From positions 496,001 through 560,000 of the forward strand of contig NZ_RWKI01000001.1 of the NCBI RefSeq assembly GCF_003984645.1: 64,000 nucleotides of DNA, written 5' to 3'. Source of the DNA: Variovorax sp. MHTC-1 (GTDB lineage Bacteria > Pseudomonadota > Gammaproteobacteria > Burkholderiales > Burkholderiaceae_C). The notes beneath the pieces were generated by a model. The model was not told the origin of the DNA and ran no database searches. It was given only the letters and a program-made list of their open reading frames with translations. Each line of letters begins with the position of its first letter. Position 1 is the stretch's first letter. A program made the position numbers and the translations under genes. Positions 48,190 through 57,328 of the stretch are shown in pieces.

Positions 48190-49674
48190 TCAGCGGGTTG
48201 CGATCTGCGCCGGCGTCTCCGGCGTGGCGGCGCCAACGGCTTGCGGCGTTTCCCAACTGCCGCCCAGAGCGCGCACCAGCCCGACCGTGGCCTGGTATTG
48301 CGCCGATCGCACTTGCAGCGCCTGCCGACGGTTCTGCAGTTCCTGGCGGCGCGCATCGAGCAGGTCGAGCTGGCTGACCAGCCCGTTGCGGTAGCGCGAA
48401 TCCGACAGCGTGGTGGCCCGGCTCGCCGAAGCGACCGCCCTTCCCTGCACGCCCGACTGCTGCTCGAGGATGCGCAGCGAGGACAGTTGGTCCTCCACGT
48501 CCTTGAAGGCGCCAAGCACCTGGGCCCGGTAGTTCGCGAGCGCACCGTCGAGCTGCGCATTGGCGCTCTGCACGCCGGCCTCGCGCCGGCCGCCGTCGAA
48601 GAGCGGCAGCGCGAGCAGCGCACCGATGCCCCAGGAACGCGCCGACCACTTGAACAGGTGGTCGATGTCGGAGGACGCATAGCCGCCGCCGCCGGTCAGC
48701 GAAATGCTCGGAAACCACGCGGTCTGCGCGACCCCGACGCGGGACTGTGCCGCGAACACGGCCTTCTGCGCGGCCGAGATGTCGGGCCGGCGCGTCAGCA
48801 CCGTGGCCGGCACCCCGGCCGGAATGGTGGGCAAGGCGGTCGACCAGTCCTGCGTCTCCAGCGCGAAGCTCGACGCGGTTTCGCCGGTCAGCACTGCCAG
48901 CGCATGTTCGAGCTCGGCACGGCGACGGTCCAGCGTCAGCGCTTCGGACTCGGTGGCCGCGACTTCGGTTTCGACACGCACCACGTCGAGTTCGGCGAGA
49001 TCGCCGGCTTGGTTGCGGCGCTGCACGAGACGCAGGGTGTCGCGGTAGGCGCCGACGGTTTCGCGCACCAGCGCGCGTTCGGCATCGAGCGCGCGCAGCG
49101 AGAGATAGGTCTGGGCCGTTTCGGCCTGGACCAGCAGGCGCGTGCTTTGCAGCAGGCCTTCGCGCGATTCGGCATCGAGCCGCGCGGCATCGCTGGCCCG
49201 CGAGAGGCGGCCGAAGAGATCGATCTCGTAGGAGAAATCGACGCCGGCCGTGATCAGCGTGGAGGGCCTGTTGCTCTGGTTGCGGTCCAGGCCGGCCTGC
49301 CGGCTGGCGCCCGCACCCAAGCCGACCTGCGGCGCGCGATCGGCATCGGTGCTGCGCAGCACGGCGCGCGCCTCGGCCAGGCGTGCCGCCGCGGACTGGA
49401 TGCTGGTGTTGTTGGCCGCGGCCCTTTCGACCAGCTTGTCGAGCACCGGGTCCCTGAAGGCGCGCCACCATTCGCCGCGCGGCTGCGACTCGGCCGGCTG
49501 CGCGCGCGTCCAGGTGCCCTCGGCCTGCGGCGCGGCCTGCTCCTTGAACTGGGCCGGCGTATTGAAGGCCGGTAGCTCCGCCGGCGCGGTCGCGCAGCCG
49601 ACCAGGACCAGCGCGGCGACCAGCGGCAGCAACGCGGCGCGCCATGGACGAGAGAGTTTCGAATCGGATTTCAT
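48190..49674 (-). CDS. RND efflux outer-membrane factor, OprM/NodT lipoprotein family
   Basis: Trimeric TolC-like channel that completes the tripartite pump across the outer membrane. 494 residues. A lipoprotein signal peptide ends at LVLVGCATAP (lipobox cysteine at residue 27). FRDPVLDKLVERAAANN, YEIDLFGRLSRASDAARLDA and the helical-hairpin repeats follow, with FPSISLTGGGGYASSD and RYRNGLVSQLDLLDARRQEL in the second half. It is 13 bases after the pump gene. The layout matches OprC of the BpeEF-OprC system. Last gene of the efflux operon. Confidence 0.93.
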   Translation of the reverse strand: MKSDSKLSRPWRAALLPLVAALVLVGCATAPAELPAFNTPAQFKEQAAPQAEGTWTRAQPAESQPRGEWWRAFRDPVLDKLVERAAANNTSIQSAAARLAEARAVLRSTDADRAPQVGLGAGASRQAGLDRNQSNRPSTLITAGVDFSYEIDLFGRLSRASDAARLDAESREGLLQSTRLLVQAETAQTYLSLRALDAERALVRETVGAYRDTLRLVQRRNQAGDLAELDVVRVETEVAATESEALTLDRRRAELEHALAVLTGETASSFALETQDWSTALPTIPAGVPATVLTRRPDISAAQKAVFAAQSRVGVAQTAWFPSISLTGGGGYASSDIDHLFKWSARSWGIGALLALPLFDGGRREAGVQSANAQLDGALANYRAQVLGAFKDVEDQLSSLRILEQQSGVQGRAVASASRATTLSDSRYRNGLVSQLDLLDARRQELQNRRQALQVRSAQYQATVGLVRALGGSWETPQAVGAATPETPAQIATR

Positions 49675-49686
49675 GATCGACTTTCT

Positions 49687-52600
49687 TTATTCATGCAACT
49701 TGAGCGGCGAAGCCGGCGCAGGCTGCAGGCCACCGCCGCCGCCCGCCGCGTGCGGCGCCGCCGCCGGGTGGTCGGCCGAGACGAAGCTGTCATCCAGGTG
49801 CGGCACCTCGCCATGCAGCTTGAGCGGCCGGTTGCCCGTCAGGTGGCGCAGCACGACATAGAACACCGGCGTCAGGAACAGGCCGAAGGCCGTCACGCCG
49901 ATCATTCCGGCGAACACCGCCACGCCCATCGCCGAGCGCATCTCCGAGCCGGCCCCGGTCGCGAGCACCAACGGCAGCACACCCATCACGAAGGCCAGCG
50001 AGGTCATCAGGATCGGACGCAGGCGCAGGCGGCTGGCTTCGATCGCGGCCTGGATCGGCGTTCGCCCGGCGAATTCCAGCTCGCGCGCAAACTCCACGAT
50101 CAGGATCGCGTTCTTCGCACTCAAGCCCACCAACACGATCAGCCCGATCTGCGTGAACACGTTGTTGTCGCCGCCGGAGAGCCACACGCCGGTCATCGCG
50201 GCGAGCAGGCCCATCGGCACGATCAGGATGATCGACAGCGGCAGCGTAAGGCTTTCGTACTGCGCCGCAAGCACCAGGAACACCAGCAGGATCGCCAGCG
50301 GGAACACCAGCACCGCGGAGTTGCCGGCCAGGATCTCCTGGTAGGTCAGCTCGGTCCATTCGAAGCTGACGCCCTTGGGCAGGGTCTCGGCCGCGATGCG
50401 CTCGATCGCATCCTGCGCCTGGCCCGAGGAGAAGCCGGGCGCCGGGCCGCCGTTGATGTCGGCCGAGAGGTAGCCGTTGTAGCGCATCGCGCGCTCGGGC
50501 CCGAAGCTGGAGTTCACCTTCATCAGCGCCGACAGCGGCACCATCTCGCCCGAATTCGAGCGCACCTTGAGCAGGCCCACGTCTTCGGCCCGTGCGCGGT
50601 ACGGCGCATCGGCCTGCACCCGCACCGAGTACGTGCGCCCGAACTTGTTGAAGTCGTTCGCGTACAGGCTGCCGAGATAGATCTGCATGGTGTCGAAGAT
50701 GTCCGTCACCGGCACGCCGAGCTGGCGCGCCTTGGTGCGGTCGATATCGGCATAGAGCTGCGGCACGTTGACCTGCCAGCTGGTGAACATGCCGGTGAGC
50801 TCGGGCGCCTGCCGTGCCTTCGTCATGAAGGCTTTCACCGCCGCGTCCATCTGCTCGTAGCCGACCGAGCCGCGGTCCTCCAGCTGCAGCTTGAAGCCAC
50901 CCGTGGTGCCCAGGCCCGCCACCGGCGGCGGCGGGAACATCACGATGAAGGCGTCCTGGATGCCGGCGAACTGCTGGTTGAGCTGGCCCGCCACCGCGCC
51001 GCCGCTCTGGTCGGCACGCGTGCGTTCGGCAAAGGGCTTGAGCGTCGCGAACACGATGCCCGAGTTCGAGCTGTTGGTGAAGCCGTTGATCGACAGGCCC
51101 GGGAACGCGACCGCGTCCTCCACGTTCGGGTTCTTCTTGGTGATCTCGCCCATGCGCTGGATCACCTCTTCCGTGCGGTCTAGCGTGGCGCCGTCGGGCA
51201 GTTGCGCGAAACCGATCAGGTACTGCTTGTCCTGCGCCGGCACGAAGCCGCTCGGCACCGCCTTGAAGAGGCCGAAGGTCACGCCGACCAGCGCCAGGTA
51301 GATGACCAGCATCAAGGTCTTGCGCGAGATGACGTTCCGCACGCCGCCGCTGTAAGCCTCGGCGCCGCGATGGAAGAACCTGTTGAAGCCGCGGAAGAGC
51401 CAGCCGAAGACGCGGTCCATGCCGCGCGTCAGCGCGTCCTTCGGCTCGTCGTGGCCCTTGAGCAGCAGCGCGGCGAGCGCGGGCGAGAGCGTCAGCGAGT
51501 TGATCGCCGAGATCACGGTCGAGATCGCGATGGTGACTGCGAACTGGCGGTAGAACTGGCCGGTCAACCCGCTGATGAAGGCGAGCGGCACGAACACTGC
51601 CACCAGCACCAGCGCAATCGCGATGATCGGCCCGGACACTTCGCGCATGGCCCGATACGTCGCCTCGCGCGGCGTCAACCCGGCCTCGATGTTGCGTTCC
51701 ACGTTCTCGACCACCACGATCGCATCGTCCACCACGATACCGATCGCCAGCACCAGCCCGAAGAGCGACAGCGCGTTGATCGAGAAGCCCAGCACATGCA
51801 GCACCGCGAAGGTACCGATCACCGACACCGGAACGGCGAGCAGCGGAATGATCGAAGCGCGCCAGGTCTGCAGGAACAGGATCACCACCAGCACCACCAG
51901 CGCGATGGCTTCGAGCAGCGTGTGCACCACCGATTCGATGGAGGCGCGCACGAACTGCGTCGGGTCGTAGGCGATGCGGTACTCCACGCCCTCGGGCATG
52001 TTCTTTTTAATGTCTTCCATCGTCTCGCGGACGTTGGCCGAGATGTCGAGCGCGTTGGAGTTGGGCGCCTGGAAGACGCCGATGCCGACCGCCGCGTCGT
52101 TGTTGAGCAGCGAGCGCAGCGAATAGTCGGCCGAGCCGAGCTCGATCCGGCCGATGTCGCGCAGCCGCGTGACCTGGCCGTCGGCACCGCTCTTGACGAT
52201 GATGTCGCCGAACTCCTCTTCGCTCTGCAGCCGGCCCTGGGCGTTGATGGACAGCTGCATGTCCACGCCCGGCAGGCCCGGTGAAGCGCCGACCACGCCG
52301 GCCGCCGCCTGGATGTTCTGGCCGCGGATCGCCGCCACCACGTCGCTGGCCGACAGGCCGCGCTGCGCGACCTTCTGCGGGTCGAGCCAGACGCGCATCG
52401 AATAGTCGCCGCCGCCGAAGATCTGCACCTGGCCGACACCCTCGATGCGCGCCAGCCGGTCCTTGACGTTGAGTACCGCGTAGTTGCGCAGGTAGGTCAT
52501 GTCGTAGCGGTCGTTGGGCGACACGAGGTGCACCACCATCGTGAGGTCGGGCGCGCTCTTGACCGTGGTCACGCCGAGGCGGCGCACTTCCTCCGGCAGC

Positions 52601-52956
52601 CGCGGCTCGGCCTGCGCGACGCGGTTCTGCACCAGCTGCTGCGCCTTGTCGGGGTCGGTGCCGAGCTTGAAGGTGACGGTCAGCGTCATCACGCCGTCGG
52701 TGGTCGCCTGGCTGCCCATGTAGAGCATGCCCTCGACGCCATTGATCTGCTCCTCGATCGGCGTTGCCACCGTCTCTGCGATCACCTTGGGATTGGCGCC
52801 CGGGTACTGGGCGCGCACCACCACCGACGGCGGTGCGACCTCGGGGTACTCGGAGATCGGCAGCCCGCGCAGCGCGATCAGGCCGGCGATCAGGATCAGG
52901 AGCGACAGCACCCCCGCGAAGATCGGCCGGTCGATGAAGAACTTGGATAGATTCAT
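49687..52956 (-). CDS. RND multidrug efflux permease (HAE1 family, BpeF/MexF/CeoB-like)
   Basis: Proton-driven inner-membrane pump of a tripartite drug exporter. 1089 residues, slightly longer than usual because of a Gly/Pro/Ala-rich C-terminal tail (APHAAGGGGGLQPAP). The N-terminus FFIDRPIFAGVLSLLILIAG is the family signature. The proton-relay aspartates lie in LVLAIGIVVDDAIVVVENVE in the fourth helix. Twelve transmembrane helices and two large periplasmic loops are apparent, and GVTFGLFKAVPSGFVPAQDK starts the second half. It lies between the adaptor (30 bases) and the outer-membrane factor. Confidence 0.95.
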   Translation of the reverse strand: MNLSKFFIDRPIFAGVLSLLILIAGLIALRGLPISEYPEVAPPSVVVRAQYPGANPKVIAETVATPIEEQINGVEGMLYMGSQATTDGVMTLTVTFKLGTDPDKAQQLVQNRVAQAEPRLPEEVRRLGVTTVKSAPDLTMVVHLVSPNDRYDMTYLRNYAVLNVKDRLARIEGVGQVQIFGGGDYSMRVWLDPQKVAQRGLSASDVVAAIRGQNIQAAAGVVGASPGLPGVDMQLSINAQGRLQSEEEFGDIIVKSGADGQVTRLRDIGRIELGSADYSLRSLLNNDAAVGIGVFQAPNSNALDISANVRETMEDIKKNMPEGVEYRIAYDPTQFVRASIESVVHTLLEAIALVVLVVILFLQTWRASIIPLLAVPVSVIGTFAVLHVLGFSINALSLFGLVLAIGIVVDDAIVVVENVERNIEAGLTPREATYRAMREVSGPIIAIALVLVAVFVPLAFISGLTGQFYRQFAVTIAISTVISAINSLTLSPALAALLLKGHDEPKDALTRGMDRVFGWLFRGFNRFFHRGAEAYSGGVRNVISRKTLMLVIYLALVGVTFGLFKAVPSGFVPAQDKQYLIGFAQLPDGATLDRTEEVIQRMGEITKKNPNVEDAVAFPGLSINGFTNSSNSGIVFATLKPFAERTRADQSGGAVAGQLNQQFAGIQDAFIVMFPPPPVAGLGTTGGFKLQLEDRGSVGYEQMDAAVKAFMTKARQAPELTGMFTSWQVNVPQLYADIDRTKARQLGVPVTDIFDTMQIYLGSLYANDFNKFGRTYSVRVQADAPYRARAEDVGLLKVRSNSGEMVPLSALMKVNSSFGPERAMRYNGYLSADINGGPAPGFSSGQAQDAIERIAAETLPKGVSFEWTELTYQEILAGNSAVLVFPLAILLVFLVLAAQYESLTLPLSIILIVPMGLLAAMTGVWLSGGDNNVFTQIGLIVLVGLSAKNAILIVEFARELEFAGRTPIQAAIEASRLRLRPILMTSLAFVMGVLPLVLATGAGSEMRSAMGVAVFAGMIGVTAFGLFLTPVFYVVLRHLTGNRPLKLHGEVPHLDDSFVSADHPAAAPHAAGGGGGLQPAPASPLKLHE

Positions 52957-52985
52957 GATGTTTCTCTAGAGAGCGGGCGCCCTGC

Positions 52986-54230
52986 TCAGGACTTCGCGGC
53001 AGCCGCCACGCGCTGCTGCGGCACCTCGGACTTGGCGTCCATCGTGACCGGCTGCGGCACCACCAGCGCGCCGGGACGCACGTGCTGCAGGCCGTTGACC
53101 ACGATGCGTTCGCCCGCCTTCAGGCCCTTGGTCACGACGCGCAGGCCGTTGACCGATGCGCCCAGCGTGACTTCGCGGTACACGGTTTTGTTGTCGCCGT
53201 CGACGACCATCACGAACTTCTTGTTCTGGTCGGTGCCGACGGCGCGTTCGTTGATCAGGACCGCGCTCTCGCTGCGGGCCTGGCCCATGCGGATGCGGGC
53301 GAACTGGCCGGGGATCAGCGCACCGTCCTTGTTGTCGAAGGCGGCGCGCACGCGCACCGTGCCGCTATTGGCATCGACCTGGTTGTCGATCAGCTGCAGC
53401 TTGCCTTCGTACGGCGTGCCTTCGACGCCGGCGGTGCCCATCTGGACCGGAATGCCTTCGAGCTTGGCTTGGGCGCTGGCGCCGCTGGGCAAATCCTTCA
53501 GCGCCTTGACGACGACCTGCTCGTCGGCGTCGAAGCTCGCGTAGATCGGGCTCACCGAGACCAGCGTGGTGAGCACCGGCGCGCCGGGTCCGGCCGCGAC
53601 CAGGTTGCCCACCGTCACTTCGATCTTGCCGATGCGCCCGGCCACCGGCGCGCGCACCTGGGTGTAGCCCAGGTTCAGGCGCGCGCTCTGCAGCGAAGCC
53701 TGCGCCGCGCGCAGGTTGGCTTCGGCCTCGCGGCCGGCATTGACGCGCTCGTCGAGCTCGCGCTGGGCGATGGCCTTCTCTTCCCACAGGCGGCGTGCGC
53801 GTTCCTGCTCGCTGCGCGTGAAGGACACCCGCGCCTGGGCCGAGGCCACCTGCGCTTCGGCGCGGTCCACTTCGGCCGCATAGGGCGCGGGATCGATCGT
53901 GATCAGCAGTTCGCCCCGCTTGACCAGCGAGCCTTCGCGGAAATGGACCGCCTGCACGGCGCCGGCCACGCGGGAACGCACGTCGACGCGTTCGACCGCT
54001 TCGAGCCGGCCCGAGAACTCGTCCCAGGTGTTGACGTCGGTCGCGGCCACCGTGGCCACCGACACCGGCGTGGCGCGCGGGGCATCGGCCGCGGGCGCAT
54101 TGTTGGCCTCGGCCTTGAAGCTCGGCAAGCCGAGCACGAGTGCCGCGCAGGCGATCGCGACCGCTGCGGTGATGCCGGTCACGGCGGGCCAGAGGCGGCG
54201 GCGGTTCTGGTTAGACAGCTTGCTTTGCAT
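52986..54230 (-). CDS. RND efflux periplasmic adaptor (BpeE/MexE-like)
   Basis: Membrane-fusion protein linking the pump to the outer-membrane channel. 414 residues from the ATG at 54230, which begins with basic residues and a hydrophobic anchor (VTGITAAVAIACAALVLGL). No lipobox cysteine is seen, so it is anchored by a helix or secreted. The barrel-sandwich domain starts at VRSRVAGAVQAVHFREGSLV, followed by a coiled-coil hairpin (about 110-180), LGYTQVRAPVAGRIGKIEV and the C-terminal membrane-proximal domain. It is the second gene after the hydrolase-like protein. Confidence 0.94.
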   Translation of the reverse strand: MQSKLSNQNRRRLWPAVTGITAAVAIACAALVLGLPSFKAEANNAPAADAPRATPVSVATVAATDVNTWDEFSGRLEAVERVDVRSRVAGAVQAVHFREGSLVKRGELLITIDPAPYAAEVDRAEAQVASAQARVSFTRSEQERARRLWEEKAIAQRELDERVNAGREAEANLRAAQASLQSARLNLGYTQVRAPVAGRIGKIEVTVGNLVAAGPGAPVLTTLVSVSPIYASFDADEQVVVKALKDLPSGASAQAKLEGIPVQMGTAGVEGTPYEGKLQLIDNQVDANSGTVRVRAAFDNKDGALIPGQFARIRMGQARSESAVLINERAVGTDQNKKFVMVVDGDNKTVYREVTLGASVNGLRVVTKGLKAGERIVVNGLQHVRPGALVVPQPVTMDAKSEVPQQRVAAAAKS

Positions 54231-54343
54231 GATGAACGTCCTTTTTTGGATGACTTTGGAAATGCAACCGCCCGGCCGGCGCTTGGGCGCAGGCAAGACG
54301 AATCCGTTGCCGCCGACAGAAGCCGGCGGATCGAGAAGGTTTG

Positions 54344-54368
54344 AAAAAAGGGTTACCGGCGTGGCCGG
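54344..54368 (-). terminator. weak hairpin and U-run after the hydrolase-like gene
   Basis: CCGGC-cac-GCCGG on minus (54368-54356) is separated by six bases from a run of six U residues (54349-54344). The five-pair stem is short and the spacing long, so termination would be partial. Its position could set the ratio between the hydrolase-like protein and the pump genes if they are one operon. Confidence 0.35.
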
Positions 54369-54374
54369 CTGGGC

Positions 54375-55247
54375 CTAGGCCGGGGGAGGCACCGGCGGCA
54401 CCGTGGCAGCAAAAAATGCGCGCATGTGCTCACCGACTGTCTCCGGACACGCGCAATCGCCATAGGCGGGGTCGTACAACTCGTCCGGACACTTCGCGGC
54501 CGAGGGCAGTACGCCCCGGGTCACCGCAATGCCCGCATCCTGCAGCCGCTGCGCGAAGCGCAGGGCCTCGTCGCGCATCGCATCGTCCTCGCCGACCAGC
54601 ACCAGCGTAGGCGCCAGTTCGGCCAGCCTGAGCGATGCGCCAGGCACCGCATAGGGGTGCGTCGCGTTCATCGGCCGGCTCAGGTATTCCTGCCAGCCGG
54701 TCGCCCAGCGGCACCTGGCGTCGTCGCCGGTCGCCTTGCGCAGCGACTGCGTGCCGGCGCAGGGATCGAGCATCGGCGACAGCAGGATCTGGCCCGCCAG
54801 CGGCGGATGCGCGCGGTCGCGTGCCATCAATGCCACCGCGGCCGCCACGTTGCCGCCGGCCTCCTCGCCGGCTAGATAGATGCGGGCGGCCTTGCCGGCC
54901 AGCTTGACGCGCTGCTTGTAGAGCCACTCCAGCGCTGCGAAGCCGACTTCGATGGGTTCGGGAAAAGGTGCCAGCGGATAGGCGAGCGAGACCACCACCG
55001 CGCCGGCGCTCGCCAGCAGTCGGGCCACGTTGCGGCCGAAATCCAGATCGCCGCTGATGAAAGTGCCGCCATGGAAGTGCAGCACCAGCGGCACCGCCGT
55101 ACCCTTGGCCCGTTGGCCGTAGAGGCGCGCTTCGACCGCCTCGCGGCCGGGCAGCGGGATGCTGATGTCGATTTCGGCGCCTTGCACAACGGCTCCCGCC
55201 GGGGCCTTGGCGGCTTCAGCAGAACGCGGAGTGGGACGGGATGACAT
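54375..55247 (-). CDS. alpha/beta-hydrolase-fold protein lacking the catalytic serine (LlpE-like)
   Basis: 290 residues with the fold of hormone-sensitive-lipase-type esterases. The oxyanion motif HFHGGTF (His59-Gly60-Gly61) is present. The nucleophile elbow reads GEEAGG (127-132) where the family has GDSAGG, so Glu129 replaces the catalytic serine. The acid LVGEDDAMRDEAL is kept, but no histidine appears near 250 where the triad needs one. Esterase activity is therefore doubtful. Position matches llpE, the lipase-like gene of the Burkholderia bpeEF-oprC/ceoAB-opcM operons: divergent from a LysR gene and upstream of the adaptor. Function unknown. Confidence 0.85.
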   Translation of the reverse strand: MSSRPTPRSAEAAKAPAGAVVQGAEIDISIPLPGREAVEARLYGQRAKGTAVPLVLHFHGGTFISGDLDFGRNVARLLASAGAVVVSLAYPLAPFPEPIEVGFAALEWLYKQRVKLAGKAARIYLAGEEAGGNVAAAVALMARDRAHPPLAGQILLSPMLDPCAGTQSLRKATGDDARCRWATGWQEYLSRPMNATHPYAVPGASLRLAELAPTLVLVGEDDAMRDEALRFAQRLQDAGIAVTRGVLPSAAKCPDELYDPAYGDCACPETVGEHMRAFFAATVPPVPPPA

Positions 55248-55377
55248 GAGCGGCCTCGGTGTGTGGACGATGGTTGAATATTACGGCCCGGATTGGCTGC
55301 TTCAACAAGCTCGCTGCCCCTACTCTGTTTCCAATCGGCTAACAATCAGCTAAGAAGCGACATGTGAGAATCCGCAC

Positions 55378-55399
55378 CCCGGTGGAATCACCGGGTTTT
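55378..55399 (+). terminator. hairpin and T-run in the leader of the LysR gene
   Basis: CCCGGTG (55378-55384), loop GAAT, CACCGGG (55389-55395), then TTTTC. A perfect seven-pair stem with a short U-run directly upstream of the ribosome binding site of the plus-strand LysR gene. It could act as an attenuator or be part of a divergent operator region; no experimental basis is available. Confidence 0.45.
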
Positions 55400-55416
55400 C
55401 CCCAGGAGCAGCATCC

Positions 55417-56331
55417 ATGGACCAGATCCAGGCCATGCGGATCTTTGTCCGCGTCGTAGAAGCCGGCACCTTCACCCGAGCGGCAGATTCGCTCGGCCTG
55501 CCCAAGGGCACGGTCACCAAGCAGATCCAGGCGCTGGAATCGCGCCTGCACGTGAAACTGCTCAACCGCACCACGCGCCGGGTGACGGTCACGCCGGACG
55601 GCGCGGCGTACTTCGAGCGCACCGCGCGCCTCTTGAACGACTTCGACGAGATCGAGGCCAGCATGACCAATGCGCAGGCCAACCCGACCGGGCGACTGCG
55701 CATCGACGTCGGCACCTCGACGGCGCGGATGATCATCCTGCCGGCGCTGGCGAGCTTCTGCGACCGCTATCCCGACATCCAGGTCGACCTGGGCGTGAGC
55801 GACCGCCCGGTCGACCTGATCAGCGACAACGTGGACTGCGTGATCCGGGCCGGCGACCTGACCGACCAGTCCCTGGTGGCACGGCGCATCGGCACGCTGG
55901 AGTTCGTGACCGTGGCCTCGCCGGCCTACCTGAAGCGCTACGGCGTGCCCCAGCATCCTGCCGACATCGAGAAGCGCCATCATCTCGTGAGCTTCTTCGC
56001 CGGCGGCACGCGCCGCGTCTACCCGCACGAGTTCCACAAGGGCGACGAGCACATCGAAATGGCGGGGCCCTACCGGGTCTCGGTCAACGAAAGCAACGCC
56101 CACCTGGCGGCGGTGCTCGGCGGCTTCGGCATCTCGCAGTGCATCACTTTCATGACGGAATCCCACCTGGCCAACGGCGAGCTGATCGAGATCCTGCCGG
56201 ACTGGACGCGGCCGCCGCTGCCGGTGCACGTGGTCTATCCGCCGAACCGCCACCTGAGCGCCAAGGTGCGGGTCTTCGTCGACTGGGCGGCGGAGCTGTT
56301 CCAGAAGAATCCGAAGCTGCAGCGGCGCTGA
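55417..56331 (+). CDS. LysR-family transcriptional regulator (BpeT/MexT/CeoR position)
   Basis: 304 residues. The N-terminal winged helix-turn-helix MDQIQAMRIFVRVVEAGTFT-RAADSLGLPKGTVTKQI is followed by the linker helix and a periplasmic-binding-protein-like effector domain from about residue 90. It is divergent from the hydrolase-adaptor-pump-channel genes across a 169-base region and is most likely their activator, as BpeT, CeoR and MexT are for the related pumps. The effector is unknown. The ribosome binding site CAGGAGCA precedes the ATG at 55417. Its stop and that of the convergent cobD lie in the palindrome CTGAGGCCTCAG. Confidence 0.92.
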   Translation: MDQIQAMRIFVRVVEAGTFTRAADSLGLPKGTVTKQIQALESRLHVKLLNRTTRRVTVTPDGAAYFERTARLLNDFDEIEASMTNAQANPTGRLRIDVGTSTARMIILPALASFCDRYPDIQVDLGVSDRPVDLISDNVDCVIRAGDLTDQSLVARRIGTLEFVTVASPAYLKRYGVPQHPADIEKRHHLVSFFAGGTRRVYPHEFHKGDEHIEMAGPYRVSVNESNAHLAAVLGGFGISQCITFMTESHLANGELIEILPDWTRPPLPVHVVYPPNRHLSAKVRVFVDWAAELFQKNPKLQRR

Positions 56332-56335
56332 GGCC

Positions 56336-57328
56336 TCAGGGCCGCGCCGCCGGCCAGGCGCGTTGCAGCGCCGCCTGGCTGGCCGGCGACAGCACGCCGA
56401 GCCGGACATGGTGCGGCAAGCCGAAGGAGGCGGTGTCGCGCAGCCGGATGCCCGCATCGCGCAGCGCAGCGGCACGCGGCGCATAGGGGACATCCGGCCG
56501 CGCACAGAAATAGTTGGCGAGGCTGGGCAGGCAGATCCAGCCGAGCTCTGCGCACAAAAGCTCCTGCTGGCGTTTCCATGCGCGCAAGGTGTGCAGGCTG
56601 TGCCGGAGCCAGTCCTGCGCTGCTGCCCCGGTCCAGGCTTCGAGCAGCGCGACGCCGTGCGCGCCCAGCGGCCAGGACGGCGCAAGGCGGCCCAGGCGCA
56701 GCACCATCTCGCCCGCAGCGCGCGGGGCGACCGCGTAGGCCGCGCGGACGCCGGCGAGGCCCAGCGCCTTGTTGGGCGTCCACAGTTGCCAAACCCGATC
56801 CCTCGGCGCAAGGTTCAGTTGCAGGCGACCGTCGAGCCGGAGGGGCTCGTAGGCCAGGTCGAGCACGCAGGTGGATCGCGCCGCCAGCGCATCCACCTGC
56901 AGCTGCAAGCCCTCGTGCACCTGACCGAGCGGACTGGATGGATCGCAGCACCAGATGAGGTCGGCTTCGTTCGGCGGAACGTATTCGAAGCCCCACGCGC
57001 CGGCGGCCCGCTGGTAGTCGCCATAGCTGTGCGGCGGCATCCAGACGCCGCGCCCGCCCTGCTGCGCGACCGCCGCAGTGATGCGTGCGATGAATTCGCT
57101 CGCGCTCGCGGCGATCACGATGCGCTCGGCATCGACACCATGGAAGCGGGCCAGCGTCTCGCAAAGCGCGGTGTAGCGAGAGTCTGGATAGCGGCTCGCG
57201 TCTGCCTGCTGCAGCGCGGCCAGCGCCGCCGGGCACGGGCCGCAGCCATTGGCATTGGTGGAGAAGTCGTGCGGCGCGGCGCCGCGGGCATCCGGGCCGC
57301 CGTGCAGGGCTTCGTCGAGGAAAGTCAT
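56336..57328 (-). CDS. cobD: threonine-phosphate decarboxylase-like PLP enzyme (CobD/CobC)
   Basis: PLP-dependent enzyme that makes (R)-1-amino-2-propanol phosphate, the linker between corrin ring and nucleotide loop. 330 residues from the ATG at 57328. DFSTNANGCGPCPAALAALQ is the family start, YPDSRYTALCETLARFHGV follows, and WTPNKALGLAGVRAAYAV holds the PLP lysine. The ATG overlaps the cbiB stop as ATGA. In the Pseudomonas denitrificans scheme it is CobC. It is the last gene of the downstream cobalamin block and ends 4 bases from the convergent LysR gene. Confidence 0.92.
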   Translation of the reverse strand: MTFLDEALHGGPDARGAAPHDFSTNANGCGPCPAALAALQQADASRYPDSRYTALCETLARFHGVDAERIVIAASASEFIARITAAVAQQGGRGVWMPPHSYGDYQRAAGAWGFEYVPPNEADLIWCCDPSSPLGQVHEGLQLQVDALAARSTCVLDLAYEPLRLDGRLQLNLAPRDRVWQLWTPNKALGLAGVRAAYAVAPRAAGEMVLRLGRLAPSWPLGAHGVALLEAWTGAAAQDWLRHSLHTLRAWKRQQELLCAELGWICLPSLANYFCARPDVPYAPRAAALRDAGIRLRDTASFGLPHHVRLGVLSPASQAALQRAWPAARP

